Source of the DNA: Ensifer canadensis
GTDB taxonomy: Bacteria; Pseudomonadota; Alphaproteobacteria; Rhizobiales; Rhizobiaceae
Direction: 5' to 3'
Length of the DNA stretch: 64,000 nucleotides
Assembly: GCF_017488845.2 (NCBI RefSeq)
Contig: NZ_CP083372.1
Location: 62,001 to 126,000 of the forward strand
Below are positions 48,111 through 58,070 of the stretch, one piece after another; positions within the stretch are counted from its first letter, which is position 1, and each line of letters begins with the position of its first letter. The position numbers and the translations under genes were made by a program. Below the pieces are notes generated by a model. That model saw only the letters and a program-made list of their open reading frames with translations, was not told where the DNA came from and did no database searches.

Positions 48111-48456
48111 TATGATGCAGCTGTCAAGCGACTCTTTAATGCGGGACCTGATCCCCGACCAAGCGCCTTATATCGACGCACTTATTTCTCTGACGATCTC
48201 CCAGTGACAGAATTAGAGAATGAGGCTGACTTTTGCTCCCTCCCACGGAAAGCTGGCGTTCGCTGAAGCGGCTGCGAACCAGACGTGTTCCACGCGCATA
48301 ATTCGGGACCTAAGCCACGCGACGACGTCCCAGCTCGCCGACGGCCGCTCTGTCCCGTCGTGAAGCAAGGACGTTTGAACCCTAGGAAAGGGCGATCGGC
48401 CAGGTCGGGCCCCAGGAGCATTCCAAAGTGCGATGCCTTTGCTCAAATGATACTAG
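48111..48456. other. No recognisable gene
   Basis: Non-coding or decayed DNA between the operator and the CTAG target of the IS5-family nest. Confidence 0.45.
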
Positions 48457-48590
48457 GCTGTAGTGACAATTTAACGGTCTGGGGATTGAACGAAGCCGCT
48501 GGCGCGGCACTTGGAGTGCGGGATTTGCATGATGCGCTTCTGATTTGAAGGATTGGGCTGTTTTAGCCAACCTTTGAACAGGAGATGACG

Positions 48591-49451
48591 ATGACAGAGA
48601 TAAGCCCGCTGCGCCGGCGCATGATCGATGACATGACGATCCGCAATCTTTCGCCAGCGACGCAACGATCGTATTTGCATGCGGTGACGAAGTTCTCGCG
48701 CTATTTCGGGTGTTCGCCAGACCGTCTTGGACTGGAAGACGTGCGCGCGTTTCAGGTGCATCTGGTCTCCTCGGGCCTATCGTGGCCGGCCTTGAACCAG
48801 ACAGTTTGTGCCCTACGGTTCTTCTTTGGCGTCACGCTCGGTCATGCCGAGATACCGGAACGCATTGCCTATGCCCGGACACCCGCCAAGCTGCCGACGA
48901 TCCTAAACGGCGACGAGATCGTGCGGTTTCTGGAAGCAGTTCCGAGCCTGAGAACCCGCACCGCACTGACGACAGCTTATGCGGCGGGGCTGCGCGCCTC
49001 GGAAGCTGTCCATCTCAAGGTCCGCGACATTGATGGCGAACGCGGCATCATCCGTGTCGAGCATGGCAAGGGCGGAAAGGATCGCAACGTCATGCTGTCC
49101 GGGCAGTTGCTCGCGATCCTGCGGGTCTATTGGCGGCTGGCGAGACCCGAGGTCTGGCTGTTCCCGGGCCGGGACGAGACCAAGCCCATCGACGTCCAGG
49201 TTCTGTATTCTGCCTGCCGTTCGGCGTGCACTGCTGCCGGCATCGACAAAAGGGTGACGGTACATACGCTGCGTCACAGCTTTGCCACCCATCTTCTGGA
49301 AAGCGGAACCGACATCCGCATCATCCAGGTTTTGCTCGGCCACAACAATCTGTCCACCACGGCACGCTACACGAAGGTTTCCAATACCCTGATCCGCAGC
49401 ACGACCAGCCCGCTCGACCGGCTGACGTTAGAGGTGGTGCCGCCAGGCTGA
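48591..49451 (+). CDS. Tyrosine recombinase associated with an IS91-like element
   Basis: A 286-residue integrase. N-terminal core-binding domain (LSPATQRSYLHAVTKFSRYF); catalytic arginine in YAAGLRASEAVHLKV; VTVHTLRHSFATHLLESG; LLGHNNLSTTARYTKVS with the nucleophilic tyrosine. The start at 48591 has CAGGAG at the right distance. It lies 13 bp upstream of an IS91-type transposase; recombinases of this type commonly pair with such transposases in Rhizobiales. Intact; its homologue at 61950 is disrupted. Confidence 0.9.
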   Translation: MTEISPLRRRMIDDMTIRNLSPATQRSYLHAVTKFSRYFGCSPDRLGLEDVRAFQVHLVSSGLSWPALNQTVCALRFFFGVTLGHAEIPERIAYARTPAKLPTILNGDEIVRFLEAVPSLRTRTALTTAYAAGLRASEAVHLKVRDIDGERGIIRVEHGKGGKDRNVMLSGQLLAILRVYWRLARPEVWLFPGRDETKPIDVQVLYSACRSACTAAGIDKRVTVHTLRHSFATHLLESGTDIRIIQVLLGHNNLSTTARYTKVSNTLIRSTTSPLDRLTLEVVPPG

Positions 49452-49464
49452 GCATAGCTTCGCC

Positions 49465-50631
49465 ATGGCGGCGGGACTGGAGGTGGCGGACATTTTTCGC
49501 CGCCACGGGGAAAGATATCGTCAAACACACGACGCTCATCTCGGGCGTGTCGAACGCCGGGTCATGAGTGCGGTCGAGATGTGCCGGACCGCTCGCCTGG
49601 GCGGGCATGTCCAGCAATGTCAGGACTGCGCGGCGTTCCGCATCGCCTATAATTCCTGCCGCAACCGGCATTGCCCGAAGTGCCAGGGACAGGCGAGCCG
49701 TGACTGGCTTGCCGCGCGGCAGGCCGACCTTCTGCCGGTCGGCTATTTCCACGTCGTCTTCACCCTACCGCAGCAGATCGCCGCAATCGCCTTCCAGAAC
49801 AAGAATGCCGTTTACACGATCCTGTTTCGCGCCGTCGCCGAGACGCTGCGCAAGCTTGCTGCCGATCCCAGACATCTGGGTGCGGAGATCGGCTTCATCG
49901 CGGTGCTGCACTCCTGGGGACAGAACCTCCATTATCACCCGCATATCCATTGCATCGTGCCGGGCGGTGGGTTGTCATTCGACCAGTCCCGTTGGGTCGC
50001 CTGCCGGCAAAGCTTCTTTCTGCCCGTACGGGTCCTGTCGCGTCTGTTCCGGCGGCTGTTTCTCAACGAGCTGAAGCAGGCCTACGATCTGGGCCAACTT
50101 CAATTCTTCGGCGATATCGCCGGTCTGGCCGATCCGCTCGCCTTCAATCGAACCATCAAAGCAGCGCGTCGCATCGACTGGGTCGTCTATGCCAAGCCGC
50201 CATTTGCCGGACCCAAACAGGTGCTGGCCTATCTCGGCCGCTATACCCATCGCATTGCCATCTCCAATTCACGGCTCGTCAGCATTGATGGCGATCGCGT
50301 CACATTCCGATGGAAGGATTATCGAACGGGCGGCAGGCAAAAGGTGATGACGCTCGATGCCCACGAGTTCATCCGCCGCTTCCTGCTTCACACCGTTCCG
50401 GACGGCTTTCACCGCATTCGTCATTACGGCCTGCTTGCCAATGGCCATCGGCAACTGAAGCTGGACCTGTGCCGAAGCCTGCTCGACGTCCCGCCGCCGG
50501 TCGAAGAACCGGACGCAAAGCCACCACCTTTGCGACACCGCTGCTCCTGTTGCGGCGGAACCATGACGATCATTGCCGCGTGGGCCCCGATCCAGCCGGT
50601 ACGCCGGCCAGCATGGAACGACAGTTCATGA
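49465..50631 (+). CDS. IS91-family HUH transposase
   Basis: A 388-residue rolling-circle transposase. The N-terminal zinc-binding domain has CQDCAAFRIAYNSCRNRHCPKC, the HUH motif is in NLHYHPHIHCIVPGGG, and the catalytic tyrosine region is VLAYLGRYTHRIAISNSR. A C-terminal CSCCGG follows. It moves DNA by single-strand transfer without target duplication. Intact and next to its recombinase partner. Confidence 0.93.
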   Translation: MAAGLEVADIFRRHGERYRQTHDAHLGRVERRVMSAVEMCRTARLGGHVQQCQDCAAFRIAYNSCRNRHCPKCQGQASRDWLAARQADLLPVGYFHVVFTLPQQIAAIAFQNKNAVYTILFRAVAETLRKLAADPRHLGAEIGFIAVLHSWGQNLHYHPHIHCIVPGGGLSFDQSRWVACRQSFFLPVRVLSRLFRRLFLNELKQAYDLGQLQFFGDIAGLADPLAFNRTIKAARRIDWVVYAKPPFAGPKQVLAYLGRYTHRIAISNSRLVSIDGDRVTFRWKDYRTGGRQKVMTLDAHEFIRRFLLHTVPDGFHRIRHYGLLANGHRQLKLDLCRSLLDVPPPVEEPDAKPPPLRHRCSCCGGTMTIIAAWAPIQPVRRPAWNDSS

Positions 50632-51020
50632 TCATATCATGCGCGGCATCATTGCAACGATCAGCGTCGGCATGCCGAGGGGCCGCGAGGCGAATGCTTT
50701 GGCCAATCGTGCCTGAGCGGCAACGCCACCAAGAGTTCGGCCGACGCAAACCAGCCGATAGGAACGTCAAAGACACCGCAAATACCCTCAAAACCCTTCC
50801 AGACCTGTCCACGTGCTCCGCCAAGGCTCACCCCTGCCAGACACCATCTACCACTTCGGCTAAATCCCCATAGTGCCAAACAACCCGCGCCTTCGCTCAA
50901 TCCGGCTTCAATGAGGTCCGATCAGTGAATGCCGCACGCACGGCGCGCGGACCTCACAGAACCCTCCAGATTCCCATCAGGCGCCAAATCAGATTCAAAG
51001 CTGGCTTTTGGAGGTCAGCT
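50632..51020. other. Right end of IS91-like element and start of resumed IS5-family element
   Basis: No gene. The exact junction is uncertain; IS5-family sequence has resumed by 51021. Confidence 0.45.
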
Positions 51021-51352
51021 TTGGAAGGTGAAGTTCTTCGTGACGATCAGTGGGAGCACATCAGACCGTTCGTGCCGGGCGGGCGCAAGGGTAAGCGCGG
51101 CCCGCGCAGCGATGGCCGGCGCTTCGTCGACGCGCTGTTATGGATGGCGCGCTCGGGTGCGCGCTGGCGCGACCTGCCGGAACGGTTCGGTCCCCACCAG
51201 ACGGCAAAGCGGCGTTATTACCGCTGGATTGAGGCGGGCGTGTTCGACCGACTGTTCGAAGCGGTCGCCGGCGATCCAGACCTGGAATGGATGATGCTTG
51301 ATGCGACCGTCATTCGCGCGCAAGCGCAAGCGGCCGGGGCACGGCGCAAAAG
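51021..51352 (+). pseudogene. IS5-family transposase, N-terminal part
   Basis: From LEGEVLRDDQWEHIRPFVPG, through MARSGARWRDLPERFGPHQ to the first catalytic aspartate in WMMLDATVIRAQAQA, ending at the codons GARRK where the IS1111-type element is inserted. The C-terminal half resumes at 52892. Confidence 0.88.
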
Positions 51353-51430
51353 ATCCCATGATGAGTGGTGGACAGCGGCCTGTGGGAGATCAGAGTCGGT
51401 TTGCTACCAACCACTCTGGAGGGACTTGCC

Positions 51431-52585
51431 ATGACAGCAGAACCAGCCTCGCCACTTGCCGCTATCCGAGTTGATCTTGGCGCGATTTTCATCTCGTTGG
51501 AACTGTCGAAGTCGACGTGGCTGGTGACGTCGCTATCGCCTGGCAGCGAGAAGATGTCGCGTCATTCGGTACCCGGCGGCGACCTGCCTGCATTGCTGGC
51601 ATGCTTGAACCTCTTGCGCGAGAAGGCGCAGGTGCGGGAGGGCAGGCTCTACCCCGTGGTTGTCATCCAGGAGGCGGGGCTCGATGGTTTCTGGATACAC
51701 CGCGCGCTCGAAGCGGAAGGCTGGATCACGAGCCATGTCGTCGATGCCGCATCGGTCGCGGTGTCGCGCCGGCAGCGCCGGGCGAAGACCGACCGCATCG
51801 ATGGGGAGACTCTGGTTCGCACGCTGATGGCGTGGATGCGCGGTGAACCGCGGGTCTGCTCGATGGTGCGTGTGCCGACGCTTGAAGAGGAGGACCAGCG
51901 TCGGATCGGCCGGGAGCGCAAAGCTCTGATCGAGGAGCGCAAAAGGCACGTCAACCGGATCAAAGGCCTGCTCTTCAGCATTGGCGTCCGAGGTTATGAG
52001 CCGACGCGTCGCGACCGGCGTGAACGCTTGGAGGAATTGCGGACGGGAGATGGCCGGCTGCTGCCTGCCCATCTGACGGCGCAGCTCAGTCGTGAACTCG
52101 ATCGGCTCGAATTGGTGAACGAGCAGATCAAAGCCGTCGAAGCCGAGCGCGATGCGCAGTGTGCCGCGGCGGATAGTACCGCGCCACAGGCGATGCTCAA
52201 AGGCATCAAGGGCATTGGCGCGGAGATTGCAAACATCCTGACTTGCGAAGGGCTGTTCCGCCAGTTCGACAACCGACGCCAGATCGCAGCCTATGCCGGG
52301 CTCGCACCTTCGCCGTGGCGAAGCGGCTCAATCGATCGCGAGCAAGGCGTCTCGAAGGCAGGCAATCCGAGGCTGCGCACGATGATGATCCAGCTGGCCT
52401 GGCTCTGGCTGCGCCATCAGCCGGACTCGGCCCTGACGCGCTGGTTCCATGAACGCGTCAGCCACAGCGGCGGGCGCGGCAAGAAGATTGCGATCGTGGC
52501 CTTGGCGCGCAAACTGCTCGTCGCCTTGTGGAAGTATGCCACGAGCGGCGTCGAGATTGAGGGAGCCGTTATGACCAAGGCCTGA
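51431..52585 (+). CDS. IS110/IS1111-type transposase, copy 2
   Basis: A 384-residue DEDD transposase, identical in predicted protein to the copy at 22523-23677. RuvC-like domain with DLGAIFISLELSKSTW and KTDRIDGETL; Transposase_20 domain with IKGIGAEIANIL and SKAGNPRLRTMM and the serine region. The start at 51431 follows GGAGGG. It is followed by about 290 nt of non-coding DNA before the element end, typical of the IS1111 group. Confidence 0.93.
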   Translation: MTAEPASPLAAIRVDLGAIFISLELSKSTWLVTSLSPGSEKMSRHSVPGGDLPALLACLNLLREKAQVREGRLYPVVVIQEAGLDGFWIHRALEAEGWITSHVVDAASVAVSRRQRRAKTDRIDGETLVRTLMAWMRGEPRVCSMVRVPTLEEEDQRRIGRERKALIEERKRHVNRIKGLLFSIGVRGYEPTRRDRRERLEELRTGDGRLLPAHLTAQLSRELDRLELVNEQIKAVEAERDAQCAAADSTAPQAMLKGIKGIGAEIANILTCEGLFRQFDNRRQIAAYAGLAPSPWRSGSIDREQGVSKAGNPRLRTMMIQLAWLWLRHQPDSALTRWFHERVSHSGGRGKKIAIVALARKLLVALWKYATSGVEIEGAVMTKA

Positions 52586-52632
52586 GCACATCCCTTGACC
52601 GTAACTCAACCCAATCCTCGGGCCTGAGCAGG

Positions 52633-52769
52633 CCTGACGGATCCAGGCGAACGGACCGAAGCCCCCCATGGCTTCTATCGCCGGTTAAAAGAATGGTTCC
52701 GTTCTCCTGAGCCCAACCCCCGAATGCGGGATTATGGTGCAGCCGTCCTGAGCGGCGACCGGATATGAG
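52633..52769 (+). ncRNA. Candidate bridge/seek RNA region of IS1111-type element, copy 2
   Basis: Blocks in this non-coding tail are shared with the diverged element at 61590-61729: CGGATCCAGG, CATGGCTTC, AAGAATGGT, CTCCTGAGCC, ATGGTGCAGCCG and CGGCGACCG, with variable DNA in between. A short hairpin GCCG-7-CGGC is kept in both although its loop differs. IS1111-group elements express a guide RNA from this position; the assignment is inferred. Confidence 0.5.
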
Positions 52770-52891
52770 GTGGTACAGGTAAGGCTCGCCATGCCGGTAC
52801 TGAGAAATGGGCGCAACTGGATACCGTCGATCGCGCAGAAAGGACTACAAAATGGTCGCATCCCCTTGACCTACAACTCATCATATGAGGG

Positions 52892-53357
52892 GGGACCTGA
52901 AGCCCAGGCTCTCGGTCGCTCCCGCGGGGGCTTCGGCACCAAGCTCCACGCCGTCGTAGACGCGCTCGGCCTGCCGGTCCGTTTCGAGGTCGGGCCCGGT
53001 CAGCAGAACGACATGGCGCCAGCTTGTGATCTGGTCGAGGGCCTGCCGGCCGCCCAAGTGATCGCCGATCGCGCCTACGACGCCGATCGCTTGCACGACA
53101 TCATCCTCGATCAAGGCGGTGAACCCGTCATCCCGCCGCGTCGCCATCGCAAATACCAGCACGGCTACGACAAGGTCGCTTACAAAAACCGCTGGGGCAT
53201 CGAGGGCTTCTTCGCCAAGCTCAAGCAATGGCGGCGCATCGCCACCCGCTACGACAAACTCGCCGCCCACTTCCTCGGCTTTGTCAAACTCGCAAGCATC
53301 ATGCTCTGGCTTAAATCATTAAATTGTCACTACAGCCTAGGCTGTTTGAATCAGTAG
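52892..53357 (+). pseudogene. IS5-family transposase, C-terminal part
   Basis: Reads ALGRSRGGFGTKLHAVVDA, AQVIADRAYDADRLHDI and NRWGIEGFFAKLKQWRRIA. The frame runs through the right terminal repeat and stops 21 bp outside the element. Complements the piece at 51021-51352. Confidence 0.88.
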
Positions 53358-53594
53358 CCTGTTCGGCAGCCGCCTTTTTGGCGACGTGTGACCTCTGCTT
53401 GTAGGGCACTTTGCCTCAACCGCGGCTATTGCTCGTGATGCTCTCGCAATCACGTGCAGCTCTCTCCTTGAGCATCAAATTAAGCTCAGTGAAACATAGA
53501 GTGAGCGCAAGCGTCGAAAACCGGGCTTCTCGAATGCGTGATTTCTGTTTCTGCGTCAGCTCATTCTGGCGGCGACGGAAGAAGTCCTACGCTA
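53341..53594. other. No recognisable gene
   Basis: Short unassigned DNA between the IS5-family nest and the IS630 element. Confidence 0.45.
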
Positions 53595-54766
53595 GTCATC
53601 TGAATCCGAAATTCGTGTCATAAGTCCTGGACTTTCTGGCAGAAACGTTTGACGGAGGCCAGGATGTCGTGTGCGGATTTCGTCCACCTGTAAGGCTTCG
53701 GGTTCTGATTATGGCGTTCGATGAAGCTTCGGATGTCGGCTTCGAGCTGCATTGTCGAAGTGTGGACGCCGCGACGGAGCTGCTTGCGGGTCAGTTCCGC
53801 AAACCAGCGTTCGACCTGATTGATCCATGACGCCGAGGTCGGGGTGAAGTGCACGTGGTAGCGCGGCCGTCGCATCAGCCAGTTTTTGACCGATGCAGTT
53901 TTGTGGGTCGCATAGTTGTCCATCACGATATGAACGTCCAAATCGGACGGTACGCTCGCATCGATCTGCTTGAGGAAATCCAGGAATTCGGTGGCACGGT
54001 GCCGCTTGTAGCATTTGCCGATGACAAAGCCGGAGGCGACATCCAGAGCGGCAAACAACGTGGTTGTGCCGTGTCGGACATAGGAATGCGTGCGCCGTTC
54101 CGGCACGCCAGGCATCATCGGCAACACTGGCTGCTCGCGGTCGAGAGCCTGGATTTGGCTCTTCTCGTCCACGCTGAGAACCAGCGCCCGATTGGGAGGT
54201 GACAGATAAAGACCGACGATGTCGCGGACCTTATCGACGAACAAAGGATCGCTGGAAAGCTTGAACGTCTCTGTGCGATGCGGCTGCAGGCCGAAAGCGT
54301 TCCATATCCGGCGGATGGTCGTGTGCGAAAAGCCTGTGGCCCCTGCCATCGAGCGGATCGACCAATGGGTCGCATCGCTTGGCGTTGAACGCAGCGTGCG
54401 CTCGATCACAGCCGCGATCTGATCGTCGTCGATGGTTCGGGGCCGACCAGGGCGAACTTCGTCGAGCAGCCCATCGAGTCGGTCTTTGAGGAAGCGCCGT
54501 CGCCATTTGCCAACCGTATGTTCATGCACGCCGAGCTCGTCCGCAACGACCTTGCTCGGAACTCCCTCGCCACAGCGAAGAATGATCCGGCACCGCTCCG
54601 ACAGGGAGCGTGCAACACGATGCTTGCGCACCTGTCGCTCCAGATATTCCCGCTCCGCCTCGCTCAAAACCAATGGGGGCGTTGGTCGGCCAGTCGCATT
54701 TGCCATGCCTCAACCTCCAATGAAGAGGCCAAGCATACAATGTAGTGAATTTTAGTTCCAGGTGAC
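53595..54766 (-). mobile_element. IS630-family element
   Basis: A 1,172-bp element flanked by TA on both sides (53593-53594, 54767-54768), with imperfect inverted ends GTCATCTGAATCCGAAATTC and GTCACCTGGAACTAAAATTC. TA duplication is the hallmark of IS630/Tc1 elements. Confidence 0.88.
53618..54706 (-). CDS. IS630-family transposase
   Basis: A 362-residue transposase. N-terminal helix-turn-helix domain ([20 protein letters not shown]), second HTH ([19 protein letters not shown]), and a DDE core with [32 protein letters not shown] and [16 protein letters not shown]. Full length with both terminal repeats, so probably mobile. Confidence 0.93.
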   Translation of the reverse strand: MANATGRPTPPLVLSEAEREYLERQVRKHRVARSLSERCRIILRCGEGVPSKVVADELGVHEHTVGKWRRRFLKDRLDGLLDEVRPGRPRTIDDDQIAAVIERTLRSTPSDATHWSIRSMAGATGFSHTTIRRIWNAFGLQPHRTETFKLSSDPLFVDKVRDIVGLYLSPPNRALVLSVDEKSQIQALDREQPVLPMMPGVPERRTHSYVRHGTTTLFAALDVASGFVIGKCYKRHRATEFLDFLKQIDASVPSDLDVHIVMDNYATHKTASVKNWLMRRPRYHVHFTPTSASWINQVERWFAELTRKQLRRGVHTSTMQLEADIRSFIERHNQNPKPYRWTKSAHDILASVKRFCQKVQDL

Positions 54767-54768
54767 TA

Positions 54769-54993
54769 GCATGAATCTCGGATGTTACCATTTTAATGCC
54801 TGAAGAACCCGCCCACGTCGGTGGCGCCCCTTGTCGGGCGGCCTCCTCCGCAGGGGCATCTAGCCGGCTTGGGGCGCTTCTGGCCGCGACCTTGAAGATG
54901 ACAAGGCCTGACCATCACGCCTATCGGCGGATGCATTTTGATCCCATGAAGTACAGTCTCGATGAGAAGCCAGTTAATGTCGTTCGAGGGCGC
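54769..54993. other. No recognisable gene downstream of nodD
   Basis: Only weak frames. This is the short stretch between the nodD stop and the IS630 element. Confidence 0.45.
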
Positions 54994-55920
54994 CTAAAAC
55001 ATTTCTCCCTGAAATTCGCTGCACGAGGCTTCCTGCAAGAGTAACTCCCGGATCCAGACATTTCCGGGATCCTTGTCGTGGAGGGCGGGCCACTGGACAG
55101 CCTCAGTGAACCAGAGGGGCGGCAGCGGATGCTTGACGATCCGCAGGGGTATCGTTTGTTCGAAATACTTGACCAGGCGCAATGGGAGAATGGCTATACG
55201 ATTGGTGCCCGGCAGCAAAGGCGGAATCAAGGTAAAACCTGGCACGACAAGTTCGACACGTCTCTTGAAGCCGTGCTCCAGCAATAGCCATTGTTCGAAG
55301 GAGGGCTTCAACGCACGCCCGAACTGGGCTGACACATGCCCCATCGATATATATCTTTCGAAAGAGAGATCCCCAAGCAACTGCTCATTCGTCGGGCAGC
55401 CGACGCACACGAGCGGCTCGGCAAACAGCTTCGCTTTGGGATGCGCGCTCGACATGAACAAGTCCGGAAGAATCAGAAAATCAACATCCCCGCGCCGGAG
55501 AAGCTCATAGGGATCGTCGTCTAGCGTCAGCAACTCGAAGCTGACGCCAGGAGCCTCCCGAGCCAAGCGCTCCACAACCCGCTCAAAGAATACAAGTGTC
55601 ATGAAGTCCGAAAGGATGATCCTGAAACGGCGATCCGACTGGGCTGGACTGATCGGATCCCAAGCAATGATGGAGAGCTGAATGTGCAGCAGGGCCTCAC
55701 GCACCGCTGGGGCGAGCGCTTCGGCACGCGGTGTCGGGATAAGTTCACGGCCCTGCATCGAAAACAGCTCGTCGCCAAAATAGGTGCGCAGGCGCGCGAT
55801 AGCGGCGCTCATGGCCGGTTGACTGAGCTTGAGCCTGCGTGCGGCGGCCGTGAGCTTGCGCTCGGTCATCAGTGCGTCGAGCGCGACGAGGAGGTTTAGA
55901 TCTAGGCCCCTAAAACGCAT
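54994..55920 (-). CDS. nodD2: NodD-family LysR regulator (nodD2- or nodD1-like)
   Basis: A 308-residue NodD with the standard start [19 protein letters not shown] and helix-turn-helix [15 protein letters not shown]. Effector-domain blocks [19 protein letters not shown] and [15 protein letters not shown] are conserved. The C terminus ends normally ([12 protein letters not shown]). A nod box begins 8 bp upstream of the ATG and faces away from it, the arrangement of autoregulated nodD genes. Synteny with pSymA (next to fixT/fixK/fixN) suggests nodD2; the divergent nod box would also fit a nodD1 whose nodABC genes were lost. Confidence 0.88.
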   Translation of the reverse strand: MRFRGLDLNLLVALDALMTERKLTAAARRLKLSQPAMSAAIARLRTYFGDELFSMQGRELIPTPRAEALAPAVREALLHIQLSIIAWDPISPAQSDRRFRIILSDFMTLVFFERVVERLAREAPGVSFELLTLDDDPYELLRRGDVDFLILPDLFMSSAHPKAKLFAEPLVCVGCPTNEQLLGDLSFERYISMGHVSAQFGRALKPSFEQWLLLEHGFKRRVELVVPGFTLIPPLLPGTNRIAILPLRLVKYFEQTIPLRIVKHPLPPLWFTEAVQWPALHDKDPGNVWIRELLLQEASCSEFQGEMF

Positions 55921-55927
55921 GTGCGGT

Positions 55928-55975
55928 ATCCATAGCGGAGATGATTGTTCCCAAACAATCGATTTTCACACTACC
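55928..55975 (+). promoter_or_regulatory. nod box divergent from nodD, with no nod gene downstream
   Basis: Reads ATCCATAGCGGAGATGATT, then CCCAAACAATCGATTTTCAC and ACTACC, matching the nod box blocks. It points rightward, away from nodD, into DNA without a recognisable nod gene. Confidence 0.88.
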
Positions 55976-57239
55976 ATTAGAGAACCCTGAAGTTAACGAA
56001 ATCAAGCTTCAGCGAAGGATTCTTCCTCATACCTCGCTGGACTGACGTTTCATTTCCTCATTCAATCCATCGAACGCCGGACGCGGCCGATTTTCCTGCC
56101 AAGCAGGCAGCGAGCCAAAGACAGGCGTCAGGGTCTTTTTTCAGTTGCTTGCTTAGGGCGATCCAGGACTCCGTGAGCCGAACGCTGCCAGCTCTTATGG
56201 GCTCATGTACCTGCGCGTCTCCCAGCGCGAGCGCGCCATTGAGTTGGCGGAGAAGGGCTTCGTCAGGGTCGCCGGAGGTGCGGAATTCGCCCACCTCGCC
56301 AAAACGCGGGAACTGCCTGCCGGTTCTCGTCATCTCTGGGCAATTGACGAGGTCTGGTCGCCGATCCCGTCCGCGTCAACTGCAGCAGGATCCAGACCAA
56401 GCTGAACGTCGAGCCCCCGCGGGTGCCGCCGGAGCGCGCCGACGATCTCGCCCGCATGTCGGCGCTTCCCGGTGCCAGCCAGGTCACCGCCGAACAGAGG
56501 GCGTATCGCGGCAAGGTAGAGGCCGACATCGAAGCGGCGGAGCCGATCGAAGAGGAGCGGGCGGCATGACCATCCAGCACCGCACCGTCGATATCGAAGC
56601 AGCTGCGAATCTCTGGAAGGGGATGACCTCTCTGCCTCCCGGACCGCCAAGCGCTTTGGCGGCAGCCGAAACGTCATTGTCGGACTGGCCTTCCGCGACC
56701 GCGGTCTATTCCCGTGGCGTGGTGATGCTGGGAAGAAGACCCGCGCACTGGGCAGCGAATGCTGCTAGCCTCTCAACACCGGCGGACCGTACATGTTCTG
56801 CGCGCGGAAACAACGGACCGCTACTGCCGAAACCACCAATCAAGAGCCGATCGCCAACGGGGTACTTCATAGTCGTCCACCAAACACAATTCGATCGCCA
56901 GGCGCACCACTACGCTGTTGTCAAAGCGCGACTGACGGGAGAGCTGAAGCGCGTCATGATCCGGTGGACATGAGGCACGCCGCTCCGATCAAGCCTGCCC
57001 GGCTGAAAGCATCCGCCCGCGATCAGCAGAACGAGTTCATCAAGCACCGCTGCCAGCAGTTGAGGGTCTGCTGCAAAACCATCACCGCGGAGCGGCTATC
57101 GCCTCGCGTCAGAACCAGATCCTGATGGAGGTCAAAGCGCGGTGGCCTAATGCTCACGCCAGACGCCTTGGCGAGTTGTTTAACCGGAAGGCGAACTCCA
57201 TTCGCGATCTCCTGGCGTCGTTGAAGCCCAAATCACCAG
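55976..57239. other. Coding-like debris without recognised genes
   Basis: Several frames look coding by composition but match no family I know. Examples on the plus strand are YLRVSQRERAIELAEKGFV at about 56205 and ARMSALPGASQVTAEQRAYR at about 56455, ending EEERAA with a stop at 56567. No continuous gene can be supported. Confidence 0.35.
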
Positions 57240-57345
57240 CTGGCCCATTACGCGGGAGGCGGTCGAAACAATGCGCCGGCTTCGGTCGCCCTTGGCGTTT
57301 GAACCGGGCGAAGCCTTCCAGTTCGACTGGTCGGAGGACTGGGCT
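57240..57345 (+). pseudogene. istA (IS21 transposase) fragment
   Basis: Encodes PITREAVETMRRLRSPLAFE and PGEAFQFDWSEDW, the segment just before and at the first catalytic aspartate of IS21 IstA. It ends after SEDW and is joined to IS110 sequence of the opposite strand. Confidence 0.75.
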
Positions 57346-57640
57346 TCTGGGCCGGCACGTCTTGCAACCGCCAACACCCAACCCTTCAGATCGGAACCTT
57401 TGACCGGTCGCGTCAGGATGGCGTTGGCCGCCTCGTAGAGCGCGGTCCGCACGCTGCCATCGCCGATCTTCAAGATGCGACCGCTATGATCGGTCTTGCC
57501 CTATTGATATTTCTTCGGCGCCAATCCGACGAAGTGCTCCGGCGCATCGACGCCCGCCACAAAAGTCAGCGTCACCAGGACGCCAACGCCGGGCGTCGTC
57601 ATCAACCGCTGTGCGTTCTCATCCTGGCGAGCGATGGCGC
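57346..57640 (-). pseudogene. IS110-family C-terminal fragment
   Basis: In two frames: AGVDAPEHFVGLAPKKYQ and ILKIGDGSVRTALYEAANA followed by ILTRPVKGSDLKGW. This is the C-terminal domain of an IS110-family transposase, frameshifted near 57480. Confidence 0.75.
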
Positions 57641-57716
57641 GCGCTTGCGTTCAAAACCTGCTCCGCGATAACGCTGGCCTGCTCCGACGCCTCATCCTCG
57701 CAGTGCGAACGACGCA

Positions 57717-57945
57717 ATGCGCGACCTGCGGTTCTTGGACGAGAGCCGGTTCCCCGACCTGACCAGCGACCAACGCGAGCAGTTCGCCTCCGTGGCCGCG
57801 GGCCCGGAGATCGTGAGCTGGATGCGCCTAATCACCTGGCTTGTACCTCGCCTTGACTCCCTGCCGAAGCAGATCAGGTACAAGTCCTTCGCGGTCCTGG
57901 CATCGCTCGTCAACACAGCGAAGCTGAACGGGGTGGATCCTGAAA
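57717..57945 (+). pseudogene. IS66-type TnpC C-terminal fragment (end of frame)
   Basis: The end of this frame, FAVLASLVNTAKLNGVDPE, is the characteristic C-terminal motif of IS66 transposases (LI.TAKLNGVDP..WL..VL.RI). After a shift it continues LADVLERIHLRQ. The preceding 55 codons (RDLRFLDESRFPDLTSDQRE) are not recognised and may be from another gene. Confidence 0.6.
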
Positions 57946-58070
57946 ATGCTTGCCGATGTGCTGGAACGCATTCATCTCCGGCAAAGTGAAGGCCCTACCG
58001 CATGGAAAGCCTCTTGCCGTGGGCAAGGCGGAACGCGAGGCCCATTGCAGATCGGGAGCGACGGGCGGCA

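Larger units (their letters stand above)
51353..52891 (+). mobile_element. IS110/IS1111-type element, copy 2
   Basis: 1,539 bp, opposite orientation to copy 1. Subterminal inverted repeats ATGATGAG (51358-51365) and CTCATCAT (52877-52884). The flanks are AAAAG on the left and GGGACC on the right. Copy 1 uses the equivalent position in a different IS5-family transposase. Confidence 0.88.
48457..53336 (+). mobile_element. IS5-family element containing an IS91-like element and an IS1111-type element
   Basis: Inverted ends GCTGTAGTGACAATTTAA and complement, flanked by CTAG at 48453-48456 and 53337-53340, mark the outer element. Its left about 70 bp are separated from its transposase gene by an IS91-like unit (about 48527-50900), and the transposase itself is split by an IS1111-type element. 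Confidence 0.8.
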
